Assembly (NCBI RefSeq): GCF_023522835.1
Contig: NZ_JALCZU010000004.1
Span: 62,001-126,000, forward strand
DNA: 64,000 nucleotides
Direction: 5' to 3'
DNA from: Oceanobacillus saliphilus
GTDB taxonomy: Bacteria; Bacillota; Bacilli; Bacillales; Amphibacillaceae
This document shows positions 52,209 through 61,169 of the stretch, piece by piece (position 1 is the stretch's first letter; each line of letters opens with the position of its first letter). The notes under the pieces are model-generated. The model was not told the DNA's origin and made no database searches. It was given only the letters and a program-made list of their open reading frames with translations. The position numbers and the translations under genes were made by a program.

Positions 52209-53501
52209 TTAATAGAATAATGGAGAAGCTAATACAATTGCAAGTGCACCTATAATTGGTAAAATTACAGACGTTACAAACGCATATTTATACCCTTTCG
52301 CATAAGCAACTCCACTTAATGTAAACATGACAACAATAACTGAGTTCCATGGTAATGCATCAAAACCGATGGCAGTAGTAGCCATTAATCGATGGATTAA
52401 ATCTGGGTGATAACCCCAGGATAAAAACTCTGCTCCAAATAGATCGGTAATCATGGTTAAACTTCCAGAAGAAGATCCGGTCATTGCTGAAACAACCGAA
52501 ACAGTTGCCATGATTTTTAACATCCCGTTTATTGATAAATCCATTAATGCAGTCTTCATCACATCAAAGAAAGGTACTACTTCTACAACTCTTGCAACAC
52601 CAACGACTACAGAAACATAGATTAATGGCAATATACCATTTTCTACCCCTTTACTCGCTGTATTACCAATATCATCTAATGATTTCCAGAATAATACAAC
52701 ACCAATGATGCTTGCTATTAATAGTCCGATAACAATATCCATTTTTAATACATTAATTAATAATAAAGCCATTAAAATAGGGATAAGAGAAAGTAGAGCA
52801 TTCGGTGCTTTTTTATCTAATTCCTTTTCATCAATATCTGCCGCATTTATACTTTGAAATTCTGTTATATCAAAATCTCTTTCTGAATTTTTCAAGATAA
52901 GTTTAACAAAAATAGCTGCACCTATGAGATACACAACTGTTGCCACTAACCCTACACCAGCACCAGCCATGAGGTCTGTCCCAAAATAATTCGTCGGAAT
53001 AATGTTTAATACCTGTAGTGAACCTGGTAACATACCAACTGGTGGAATCGTTCCAATTAATGCAATTGCCGGGAAATAGGACCAAGGAATACGTAACCTT
53101 TGGAATAAGCTCTTTCCAATTGGAAGAATGAAAAATACGATTACAAAGATACTCACTCCGCCATATAATAAGATTATAGTAATACCAACAAAGGCTGGTA
53201 GTGACCATTTATCTCCTGCTTTAGATGCGATTGTATTTGCCAATCTCCAACCGGCACCACTATCTTCCATGATTTTACCAAACATTGCCCCAATACAGAA
53301 AAGCAATAAATATTGACTAGCGAAACTAGTAAACCCTGACATATAAGGTCCTGTCCATGTTTCCGCTATACCGATACCACTGAATAAAGCAATAATTGCA
53401 CTCGTACCTAATGTTACGAGTAATAAGTTAATTTTTTTCCAGGAACCAATCATTAGGAAAATAAATCCTAATAAAATTCCAATTCCACTTAATATCTCCA
53501 T
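52209..53501 (-). CDS. GntP-family permease (likely 3-hydroxybutyrate or related acid)
   Basis: 430 residues with 11-12 membrane helices. Family motifs include YGGVSIFVIVFFILPIGK and GSSSGSLTMITDLFGAEFL. GntP proteins are proton-coupled carriers for hydroxy acids. In B. subtilis the GntP-family YxjC is encoded with 3-oxoacid CoA-transferase and hydroxybutyrate dehydrogenase. With the same enzyme types around it here, uptake of 3-hydroxybutyrate or acetoacetate is the best guess. It lies 57 bp after the dehydrogenase gene and is probably co-transcribed with it. Confidence 0.85.
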   Translation of the reverse strand: MEILSGIGILLGFIFLMIGSWKKINLLLVTLGTSAIIALFSGIGIAETWTGPYMSGFTSFASQYLLLFCIGAMFGKIMEDSGAGWRLANTIASKAGDKWSLPAFVGITIILLYGGVSIFVIVFFILPIGKSLFQRLRIPWSYFPAIALIGTIPPVGMLPGSLQVLNIIPTNYFGTDLMAGAGVGLVATVVYLIGAAIFVKLILKNSERDFDITEFQSINAADIDEKELDKKAPNALLSLIPILMALLLINVLKMDIVIGLLIASIIGVVLFWKSLDDIGNTASKGVENGILPLIYVSVVVGVARVVEVVPFFDVMKTALMDLSINGMLKIMATVSVVSAMTGSSSGSLTMITDLFGAEFLSWGYHPDLIHRLMATTAIGFDALPWNSVIVVMFTLSGVAYAKGYKYAFVTSVILPIIGALAIVLASPLFY

Positions 53502-53558
53502 TTCAAATCACCATTCTTTCGTTATCATGTAGCATTTTTTTATTGCCAAGAAATCTAG

Positions 53559-54425
53559 TTAACTTTTTGGATGTTTATATTGATAAAAACCTTCTCCTGA
53601 TTTTTTACCGTACTTGCCTGCTCTGATCATATTTTTCAATAATAATGGAGGGGCAAAGCGGTTATCAGCAAATTCTTTTTGGAAATATTCCATAACGTGA
53701 TATCCAATATCGACACCAGCATAATCCTGTAATTCAAAGGAACCCATTGGATGATTTAAGCCATAGCGCATCGCCTTGTCAATATCTTCTTTAGAAGCAA
53801 TTCCTTCTTCTAGAACTTTAATTGCTTCTATAAATTGGGGAATCATAATGCGATTTACGATAAAACCAGGAGAATCCTTCTTAACTTCCACGACTTCCTT
53901 TTGAAGGACTTCAGACACTGATTTTAAAATAGAAACTGTTTCATCGCTTGTTTCCAAACCTCGTACTACTTCTACTAGTCTCATCATTTGTGCAGGATTA
54001 AAGAAATGCATCCCAGCTACACGATCCGCTCGATTAGTAGATGAAGCAATCTCGGTGATGGATAAGGAAGATGTATTCGTCCCAAGAATAACATCGTCCC
54101 TTACAATGTCATCAAGTTGTCTAAACAGCTGTTGCTTTGCATCCATATTTTCGATAATTGCTTCTACAACGAGGTCTACTTCTTTAAATTGTTGTAAGTC
54201 TGTTGTCGTAGTTATGCGATTTAGCGTTGCTTGCTTATCTTCTTCTGTCAGTTTACCTTTTTCTACACTTCTTGCCATAAAGTTATTCATATGATTTATT
54301 CCAGCATCGAGGAATCGTTCCTCCATATCATTCAAAATAACATCATAGCCATTTAAGGCAAATGCATTGGCAATCCCTGCTCCCATTGATCCTGCTCCAA
54401 CAACTCCAACCGTCTTTATTTCCAT
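53559..54425 (-). CDS. 3-hydroxybutyryl-CoA (3-hydroxyacyl-CoA) dehydrogenase
   Basis: 288 residues. The NAD site is GVVGAGSMGAGIANAFA and the catalytic His lies in AGMHFFNPAQMM. DSPGFIVNRIMIPQF and GLNHPMGSFELQDYAGVDI are typical of Hbd/FadB2-type single-domain enzymes. It oxidises (S)-3-hydroxybutyryl-CoA to acetoacetyl-CoA. The SDR copies probably act on the (R) isomer, so the region could handle both. It probably forms an operon with the GntP gene. Confidence 0.92.
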   Translation of the reverse strand: MEIKTVGVVGAGSMGAGIANAFALNGYDVILNDMEERFLDAGINHMNNFMARSVEKGKLTEEDKQATLNRITTTTDLQQFKEVDLVVEAIIENMDAKQQLFRQLDDIVRDDVILGTNTSSLSITEIASSTNRADRVAGMHFFNPAQMMRLVEVVRGLETSDETVSILKSVSEVLQKEVVEVKKDSPGFIVNRIMIPQFIEAIKVLEEGIASKEDIDKAMRYGLNHPMGSFELQDYAGVDIGYHVMEYFQKEFADNRFAPPLLLKNMIRAGKYGKKSGEGFYQYKHPKS

Positions 54426-54473
54426 AAAAAAATCTCCTTTTTAATTAGAATGTGGTTAAAAGATACTTATTCA

Positions 54474-54502
54474 CTGATAATCGATTATGAGTCGATTATC
54501 AG
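54474..54502 (-). terminator. Terminator-like hairpin after thiolase copy 2
   Basis: CTGATAATCGA and TCGATTATCAG pair perfectly around a 7-nt loop; no strong T-run follows. Confidence 0.6.
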
Positions 54503-54622
54503 CTTATTGTTATTGCCTCGTAACTGTTTGTGTTTTGTTGGCTTTAAATGCTCTTTTTGGCTTACTTTCACCATCCATTATTGCCCTTTCAAGAAATAAT
54601 AAAGTGGTTTAGTCCCTGGAAA

Positions 54623-55843
54623 TTAAGCATTTGGGTTTTTAATTAATAGAGCAATCCCCATACCGCCACCAATACATGCACTAGCAATACCGTATTTCTT
54701 ATTTTGTTCAATTAATTCATACGTTAATGTCATCGTAATACGTGCGCCACTCATTCCTAGTGGATGACCAAGTGCTACAGCTCCACCGTTAACATTGATG
54801 CGGTCATAAAGCGGGCTATCCAGGTACATATCAAGTTCTTTCATAACACCAAGCATTTGTCCTGCGAATGCTTCATTGATTTCATATAAATCAATATCTT
54901 CTTTTGAAAGACCTGTTTTTTCCAGAAGTTTACGGATTGCAAATGCCGGTCCTAGTCCCATCACAGATGGATCTAATCCAGATACAGCCCAATCGACAAT
55001 TTCTGCCATTGGCTTCAAGCCTAATTCTTCCGCTTTTTCTTCTTTCATCAGAACAACTGCTGCACCACCGTCATTTAATCCAGATGCATTACCCGCTGTT
55101 ACGGAACCATCTTTCTTAAATGCTGGTTTTAATTTTGCTAAACCTTCTAATGTTGTGTTAGCTCTTGGATGTCCGTCCGTATCAACGACAGTGACCGCAC
55201 CTTTTCTGCCTTTAATTTCAACAGGAACGATTTCTTTCGCGAAACGTCCACTTTCCACTGCTTTCGCTGCTCTCATTTGACTGTTATAGGCAAATAAATC
55301 CTGATCTTCTCTGGAAATATCATAGCGTTCTACAACATTTTCTGCAGTATTGCCCATATGCATAATTGGAAATTGTGGGTGTGGTTGTGCATTGTGATGG
55401 TATTGCGTATTCGCATCTTTTAATGCTGCATTGCCCATTCGTAACCCTTGGTAACGTGTTTCAAGCGGTAAATAATAAGGTGCACGTGATAAGCTCTCCG
55501 CACCACCGGCAACAACGACTTCGGAACCACCTGTCAGAATATCCATTGCCCCATTAATGATTGCTTGTGTACCTGAACCACAAATACGGTTTACTGTATA
55601 ACCTGGTACATGCTCTAAGCCTGCAAGCAATGCTGCATTACGTCCTAAGTTCGGTGCATCGCCTGAAGATTCCACATGACCTAAGATCACATCGTCAACA
55701 AGGCTTTGCTCTAGATTATCGGAACGTCTTAACGCTTCCTTGATAGCAATCGATGCTAATTCTTCTACTGGAACGGTTTTCAAATCACCGAGGAATGCTC
55801 CCACTGGTGTTCTAGCTGCACTCGTAATAACTACTTTACTCAT
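54623..55843 (-). CDS. Acetyl-CoA C-acetyltransferase (thiolase), cassette copy 2
   Basis: 406 residues, aligning end to end without gaps with the thiolase at 49318. It has the same Cys88 ([10 protein letters not shown]), GHPLG His and CIGGGMG Cys. Differences are conservative and spread along the chain, so both are probably active. Operon with the SDR 98 bp upstream. ATG at 55843 follows GAGGTG; an upstream in-frame start at 55852 is too close to that site. Confidence 0.92.
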   Translation of the reverse strand: MSKVVITSAARTPVGAFLGDLKTVPVEELASIAIKEALRRSDNLEQSLVDDVILGHVESSGDAPNLGRNAALLAGLEHVPGYTVNRICGSGTQAIINGAMDILTGGSEVVVAGGAESLSRAPYYLPLETRYQGLRMGNAALKDANTQYHHNAQPHPQFPIMHMGNTAENVVERYDISREDQDLFAYNSQMRAAKAVESGRFAKEIVPVEIKGRKGAVTVVDTDGHPRANTTLEGLAKLKPAFKKDGSVTAGNASGLNDGGAAVVLMKEEKAEELGLKPMAEIVDWAVSGLDPSVMGLGPAFAIRKLLEKTGLSKEDIDLYEINEAFAGQMLGVMKELDMYLDSPLYDRINVNGGAVALGHPLGMSGARITMTLTYELIEQNKKYGIASACIGGGMGIALLIKNPNA

Positions 55844-55941
55844 AAAATACACCTCAACAAAAAATTTTTAGAAAGATAAAATCTTTACTTCACTTAAAAG
55901 CTTGCATGCTCCTCTTATCCGGGAAGCAACTGCTAACTTGA

Positions 55942-56688
55942 TTACATATTTAATCCGCCGTTAATTGGCAATAACTGACCAGTAATAAATCCAGCTTGCT
56001 CAGATCCTAGGAATGCTGCTGCTGCTGCGATATCTTCTGGTTCACCAACACGTTTAACCGGGATTTCATTGATCATATTGGTACGAATATCCTCTGGAAT
56101 CGCATCTGTCATCGGTGTTCTGATAAATCCTGGAGAAACTGCGTTTACTGTTACACCTTTTCTTGCATATTCACGTGCAAGTGTTTTAGTTAACCCAAGA
56201 ACACCAGCTTTTGATGCTGCATAGTTTGCTTGTCCAAAGTTACCTTCTTGACCTGCAATAGATGATGTATTAATGATCCTTCCGTAACCTTGTGCTGCCA
56301 TTACTTCAGCTGCCACTTTAGATGTAATAAATGAACCAACTAAGTTCGTATCAATAACCATTTTGAAGTTTTCAACACTCATCTTCTTCACTGAAGAATC
56401 TCTAGTAATTCCTGCATTGTTAACCAAAATATCTAATTTACCAAATTCTTTTACTGTATCTTCAACCATTTGTTTTACTTCTTCTTCGCTAGCAACATTT
56501 GCTTTAAGTGCAATTGCTTTCCCACCATTAGCAATGATTTCTTTAACAACTTCATTCGCTTTATCTGCTTCACTATCGAACGGGTAGTTCACTACTACAG
56601 ATGCCCCTAATTTCGTGAAATATCGAGCAATACCTGCCCCGATCCCTTGACTTGAGCCGGTGATAATTGCAACGCGATCTTTTAACAT
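55942..56688 (-). CDS. Acetoacetyl-CoA reductase/3-oxoacyl reductase (SDR), cassette copy 2
   Basis: 248 residues, the same length as the SDR at 50589 and nearly the same sequence, with TGSSQGIGAG, NTSSIAG, Tyr156 and Lys160. ATG at 56688 follows GGTGGAG by 6 nt. It is transcribed divergently from the intact LysR gene, which is the likely regulator. Confidence 0.9.
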   Translation of the reverse strand: MLKDRVAIITGSSQGIGAGIARYFTKLGASVVVNYPFDSEADKANEVVKEIIANGGKAIALKANVASEEEVKQMVEDTVKEFGKLDILVNNAGITRDSSVKKMSVENFKMVIDTNLVGSFITSKVAAEVMAAQGYGRIINTSSIAGQEGNFGQANYAASKAGVLGLTKTLAREYARKGVTVNAVSPGFIRTPMTDAIPEDIRTNMINEIPVKRVGEPEDIAAAAAFLGSEQAGFITGQLLPINGGLNM

Positions 56689-56731
56689 ATAAAACTCCAC
56701 CTTCTATATACTTTAATACTTCTGACAACTT

Positions 56732-56745
56732 GGAAAACGCTTACT
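56732..56745 (-). promoter_or_regulatory. cre-like site upstream of cassette copy 2
   Basis: The minus strand reads AGTAAGCGTTTTCC, two mismatches from the cre consensus. It lies 44 bp before the SDR start, matching the position of the site in copy 1. The rest of the 401-bp divergent region must hold the LysR operator, which I could not pin down. Confidence 0.4.
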
Positions 56746-57089
56746 AATTGCATATGCTTAAAGAGTATTTTATAATGCTACTATTCCATCAATCTTTAAA
56801 GACATGTAAATAATAGTTGTCGACCAGTACTGTTATACTTTCCTTAGACACTTATTATGGCACAGATGCGTTTTGCAGTGAAATACCTTTATGCATATAC
56901 AATCTATAATGCATTTGTTATATCGGTTACAATTCTATCCGGGAAACGCATATAAAAGGAACGCTTTGTTCTGCAAATTCCATTACAGAACTTGAAATAA
57001 ACAGGGTTAATGTCACATTTTTCACACATATTAAGTATGTTTAAACGAAATTATAATCATAACCAAAACGTTATAAGAGGAGGGTATAG

Positions 57090-58016
57090 ATGATAAGGGA
57101 TCTTTCAAGTAAATATCTCCGGTCTATCATTAAACATGGAAATATTTCCAGTGCAGCAAGGGCTTTGTATATTTCTCAACCATATCTTAGTAAGTTCATC
57201 AAGAAATTAGAAGAGGAGATGGGGGTTGAATTAATAAGTAGAGATGAATCGCCAGTAACACTCACTTATGCTGGTGAACGTTATTTATCCTATATGGATG
57301 AGATCAAACATATATACAGAGAAATGGAAGGCGAGATAGAGGCAATAACCGATTTGAGAAAGGGACGATTAAAACTTGGTATCAATCCTATATTAGGATC
57401 CTATATACTGTCCAACGTACTACCTCAGTTTATGAAGAAATACCCCGGCATCGCAGTTGAATTGGTCGAAGAATCCGCAAAGGAAACCGAATCTTTACTA
57501 CTTCAAAACAAGCTCGATATTAGTATAGTTATGCTACCCATTTCTAATCAAGAGATTATCTATGAAAAACTAAGTGAACAAAAGATTTTGCTTGTCATAC
57601 CACAAGGGCATAAATATTATGATCCCAGCTATACATCGAATCCTATTAAATCCTTTGATATCTCAAAATTGGACGGTGATGACTTTATTTTGCTGAAGTC
57701 CCAAAATAGTTTACGAAGAATTACTGATGAACTATTCAAAAAGAAATCGGTCACCCCTAATATTGTTCTGGAAACTTCCAATACCGTTAATGCATTGAGG
57801 CTCGCAAATAGCGGAATTGGTCTAAGTATTATTCCTGAAATCGTTGTAACAAAGGAAAGCAAGTTAACCTCCAATTTTTATAAAATAGAAGATCCGGCAA
57901 GTAAATATGATTTTGTCATTGCCTATAAAAAAGGGAAAGTATTACCTCCTTCAGCAATTGCATTTTTGAATAGCGCAAAGGAAAGCTATAAGCATATCGA
58001 TCCTAACCTGAAATGA
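57090..58016 (+). CDS. LysR-family transcriptional regulator
   Basis: 308 residues. The N-terminal HTH is YLRSIIKHGNISSAARALYI with SQPYLSKFIKKLEEEMGV. The effector domain covers about 90-295 (GRLKLGINPILGSYILSNVL, NKLDISIVMLP, NSGIGLSIIPEIV). It is divergent from the SDR-thiolase operon it probably controls, with an acyl-CoA or hydroxy acid as likely effector. GAGGAGGG precedes the ATG. A decayed twin lies at 51689. Confidence 0.9.
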   Translation: MIRDLSSKYLRSIIKHGNISSAARALYISQPYLSKFIKKLEEEMGVELISRDESPVTLTYAGERYLSYMDEIKHIYREMEGEIEAITDLRKGRLKLGINPILGSYILSNVLPQFMKKYPGIAVELVEESAKETESLLLQNKLDISIVMLPISNQEIIYEKLSEQKILLVIPQGHKYYDPSYTSNPIKSFDISKLDGDDFILLKSQNSLRRITDELFKKKSVTPNIVLETSNTVNALRLANSGIGLSIIPEIVVTKESKLTSNFYKIEDPASKYDFVIAYKKGKVLPPSAIAFLNSAKESYKHIDPNLK

Positions 58017-58042
58017 CCAGGCAAACACCGCCTGGTCATTTC
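58010..58042. terminator. Terminator of the LysR gene
   Basis: GAAATGACCAGGC and GCCTGGTCATTTC pair perfectly and run into TTTT. Confidence 0.92.
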
Positions 58043-58152
58043 TTTTGCGTTAATATTTTTTTAGGACAAGGAGACAGGTACTCATCTAGGCTGAGAAAGA
58101 ATTCTTCCCAACCCGGACAGTTAGCTGTCAACTTGTTGCTGTAAGTAAATAA

Positions 58153-58965
58153 TCATATGGAACTTGCTATATCATCCATAACCTCAGTTAACTTACTGGG
58201 GTTTTCTAAAACTAACATATGTGTGCAATTTTCAAATGGAATGACTTTGGAATTTGGAATGTTTGCGTGTAAATATTCTGCGGTTTCTTTGGAGTAGAGT
58301 GTACTTTTTTCACCATAAACAATTTGAGCAGGAACTGTAATTTTTTCTAGAACATCACGATAGTCGTTTACTGCCATTGCATGCCACATTCCTGCAAGGA
58401 CAAATGGAGAATTGAGTTTAATCCCTTCCATTGTCTCCTCAAACATCTCATCTGTTAAATAAGGTATTGCAATTTTCATAAATGAAGCACCAAACGCTTC
58501 CATGTCATTAAATATCGTTGTTAGATCACGATGAGCATCTTCTAAATGATATTCTCCATGGAAAAGACCAAGGTTCCAGCTTTCATCATTTACTAGTTTA
58601 GGCGTCATGTCTAGAAGTGTTACCGATTTCAATTTGGAAACACCAAAGGCTCTTACATAATCAAATATGACAGAAGTCCCCATTGAATGGCCGGCTAATG
58701 TTACGTCATGCAAATCCAGGAATTCTATTAATTCTTGCAGATCTTGGGAAAATCGGTTTAATGTAAACCCAATTCGGGGTTTTTCAGAACTGCCAAAACC
58801 TCTTAAATCATAAGTAACTACTTTGTAATTTTCACTTAACGCTTCAAAGGTTGGATCAAAACTCGTATGATCCATTCCCCATCCATGGATGAATACAATT
58901 GGGTTTCCTTCCCCTTTTTCTTGATAGTATAACTTCACACCATCACTCGTTTCAAAAAACGCCAT
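58153..58965 (-). CDS. Alpha/beta hydrolase
   Basis: About 270 residues. The oxyanion strand is PIVFIHGWGMD, the nucleophile elbow LAGHSMGTS (Ser), VYGEKSTLY holds the acid region, and ENCTHMLVLENP carries the catalytic His. YDLRGFGSSEKP is typical of the haloperoxidase/esterase-like group. The substrate is unknown; a thioesterase or lactonase/esterase role in the neighbouring acyl metabolism is only a possibility. ATG at 58965 follows AAGGAGG by 8 nt. Confidence 0.87.
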   Translation of the reverse strand: MAFFETSDGVKLYYQEKGEGNPIVFIHGWGMDHTSFDPTFEALSENYKVVTYDLRGFGSSEKPRIGFTLNRFSQDLQELIEFLDLHDVTLAGHSMGTSVIFDYVRAFGVSKLKSVTLLDMTPKLVNDESWNLGLFHGEYHLEDAHRDLTTIFNDMEAFGASFMKIAIPYLTDEMFEETMEGIKLNSPFVLAGMWHAMAVNDYRDVLEKITVPAQIVYGEKSTLYSKETAEYLHANIPNSKVIPFENCTHMLVLENPSKLTEVMDDIASSI

Positions 58966-59110
58966 CTTCATTCCTCCTTTTTCTGTTCACTACAATTCTA
59001 TCAATTAGAAAATGCCTAGTCTATCAAAATATTTCCACTTTTTTCTAGTTGTTATTTTCCTTGGAGAATAGGAATCAGGGGTCAGAAAAAATGTTCCCTC
59101 TAAATGTTCA

Positions 59111-59266
59111 ATGGTTGTTGAAGTAAATCAATTAGATGAGATTTTTGACATGATTATTGAAAGCTGTAAAACGGGTAATATTGGTGATGGGAAAATTTTT
59201 GTATCTTCTATAGAAGGAACCATTCGTATACGGACTGGTGAACGTGGAGTGGAAGCCGTTTTATAA
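59111..59266 (+). pseudogene. C-terminal fragment of a P-II nitrogen regulatory protein
   Basis: The frame reads VVEVNQLDEIFDMIIESCKT, then GNIGDGKIFVSSIEGTIRIR and TGERGVEAVL. GxIGDGKIFV and IRIRTGERG are the hallmark end of GlnB/GlnK proteins. The first ~60 residues, including the T-loop, are missing, there is no ribosome binding site, and no ammonium transporter is near. Confidence 0.88.
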
Positions 59267-59359
59267 AAAGACCGTTTTCGTAAGTTTTGTTACTTTTCGT
59301 TCTTCACAGTAGATATAAAGTGCGACGTAAGCAAAATCCAATAAGTATCTTCGGCAACC

Positions 59360-59477
59360 GCTCTGGGAAATACACTGCGCTTTTCGTGGGCGGCTGTTGA
59401 GCCAACTTGCGCTAAAGCGCTGCGCTGTCTCACCGATGCCTCAGCTCCCACAGAAGTCTCCGTGTATTTCCCAGAGC
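59360..59477. repeat. 118-bp GC-rich inverted-repeat element, copy G2
   Basis: It has the same arms as G1 (GCTCTGGGAAATACAC and complement), the same length and a nearly identical core, in the opposite orientation. A minus-strand frame through it (59290-59526) is not a gene. Confidence 0.88.
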
Positions 59478-59778
59478 TGGTTAGAAGATTTCTGACAACT
59501 AATACTACCATCCGCCTAGGCATCAAGACTGGTGGATTTAATGTTTAACAAGCTTTGTAGCTTTTTATAAAAATGCTAGATGAGATCAAACTGAATCTCA
59601 GAACTTCAATAGTTCTTACTGAGATTTACCTTTATGAAAGATCACATCATCCAGCAGCCAGTAAACACGTAGACTCCAGCGGGAGGAAAGGCATAGGTGA
59701 GACACTGAAATGCAGTAGAATGAAGGGGCTCACCAGCCGCCCGCGGAAATGGTCTGACCCCCAATAGTTGGAGTTTTA

Positions 59779-60558
59779 TTAAGAAACGATTAGATCGGTA
59801 TGAATTCGGTATTGAACTGGGCTCATACCGGGCAATCTTCCTTTAATTCGTTTGTTATTGTAATAATAAATATAGTCTTCAATTTTACGTTTTAATTCTT
59901 CATAGGTACAGAGAGATTCCCCATGATACCTTTCTTGTTTCAGGAGACCGAAAAAGCTTTCTGCAGGTGCATTATCTATACAATTCCCCTTACGTGACAT
60001 GCTTTGGAACACTTTGTGCTTCTTGAGTTTTTTCACCCATTTATCATGTTGATAATGCCAACCTTGGTCTGAATGAATTGTTGTCCTATACGTTGCGTTC
60101 TTGACGATATCTAAGGCTTCTTCAAGTGGTTCTACTACAAAATCTAATGTCGGACTGTTACTAATTCCATAGGATAATATTTCTCCATTAAACATATCTA
60201 TAATTGGATTGAGATATAATTTCTTCCCATCTAAACATTTAAATTCTGTAATGTCTGTCGTTAATTTTTGAAACGGTATAGATGTACTGAAACGGCGCTT
60301 CACACGATTTTTCGCTATTTTACCTATTGTACCTTTATAAGAATTATACTTTCTTGATTTCCTACCAAATTTCTTACATTTTAAATCCAGCACCTTCATG
60401 AGACGCTGAACTCTTTTATAATTGATTATATGACCTTCTTGTCTTAATTGGTCTGTGATTCTACGATAACCGTAATCACCGTTATGTTCTTTAAATTTTG
60501 CTTGAATAAGCTCTTTCATTTCTGCATCGGGGTCTACATTTTCTTTTAAAACCTTCAC
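59779..60558 (-). CDS. IS3-family transposase OrfB (DDE integrase domain)
   Basis: 259 residues from the first start codon. The HTH_21-like region is HNGDYGYRRITDQLRQEG and RVQRLMKVLDL. The DDE catalytic core is TTDITEF (Asp), TTIHSDQGWHY (Asp) and DNAPAESFFGLLKQE (Glu). The frame is open upstream to the slippery site at 60696, so the working product is OrfAB made by a -1 frameshift; GTG at 60558 may be only internal. It catalyses copy-out/paste-in transposition. Confidence 0.92.
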   Translation of the reverse strand: MKVLKENVDPDAEMKELIQAKFKEHNGDYGYRRITDQLRQEGHIINYKRVQRLMKVLDLKCKKFGRKSRKYNSYKGTIGKIAKNRVKRRFSTSIPFQKLTTDITEFKCLDGKKLYLNPIIDMFNGEILSYGISNSPTLDFVVEPLEEALDIVKNATYRTTIHSDQGWHYQHDKWVKKLKKHKVFQSMSRKGNCIDNAPAESFFGLLKQERYHGESLCTYEELKRKIEDYIYYYNNKRIKGRLPGMSPVQYRIHTDLIVS

Positions 60559-60608
60559 ATGATAATGATAGCTAGATTCAGGTATACCAACTATTTGTAA
60601 GACATATT

Positions 60609-61169
60609 TTAATTTGAATTCTTCTTTGAGTTCGAGTGATAACGCTGCTTGTGCTTTTCTAGATAAGACTCCGGATCCTCCTGAAAAGCTCGCAACTTTT
60701 TTAGGTATGCCACCTCTAAACGTAAAAGTTCATTTTCTCTTTCTAATTTCGGATAAGATTCTTTTTTATCATTTAGCTTTTTCTTCGCTTCATTATTAGG
60801 TTTATTAGCCATAGAAAGCAGTCCCCTCTGTTTATCCAGGGCTCCCAAATTGCCTTCAAGAAATATCTTTTGCCATCGAGAAATCATAGATGGATTCTTT
60901 ATTCCAAACTGAAGAGCTGTGTCGGACACGGAAGCACCTGTGCTCTTCATAAAGCTTAATACATCTAACTTGAATTGAACAGAGTAAACACTTTGCTTTT
61001 GTTCATTTTGCACTAATTTATTTGACCCGTAATACTTATAAATCCTTACCCAACCTCGAAGTGTAGTCGTTGGTACCTTGTATTTTTCCGCTAACCGTCT
61101 ATAACTCAATTTCCCACCAAGATATTCTTCTGCGACCTTTAACTTAAACTCTTCACTATACTTTGCCAT
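60609..61169 (-). CDS. IS3-family OrfA (helix-turn-helix protein)
   Basis: 186 residues with two HTH units (KLSYRRLAEKYKVPTTTLRG and SVSDTALQFGIKNPSMISRW) and a C-terminal leucine zipper (LERENELLRLEVAYLKKL). It binds the IS ends. ATG at 61169 follows GGGGG by 8 nt. The A-AAA-AAG heptamer lies in the zipper (codons for YLKKL), where ribosomes can slip -1 into OrfB. Confidence 0.9.
   Translation of the reverse strand: MAKYSEEFKLKVAEEYLGGKLSYRRLAEKYKVPTTTLRGWVRIYKYYGSNKLVQNEQKQSVYSVQFKLDVLSFMKSTGASVSDTALQFGIKNPSMISRWQKIFLEGNLGALDKQRGLLSMANKPNNEAKKKLNDKKESYPKLERENELLRLEVAYLKKLRAFQEDPESYLEKHKQRYHSNSKKNSN
60696..60702 (-). other. Programmed -1 frameshift site of the IS
   Basis: On the minus strand A-AAA-AAG lies in phase with OrfA. 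After slipping, the -1 frame stays open (KKVASFSGGSGVLSRKAQA...) all the way into OrfB. Confidence 0.85.

Noticed and set aside
59077-59084. GGGGTCAG resembling the IS end, 5' of the P-II fragment
   Set aside because: Only eight bases match the IS terminal repeat, with no continuation, so it is not taken as a solo IS end.
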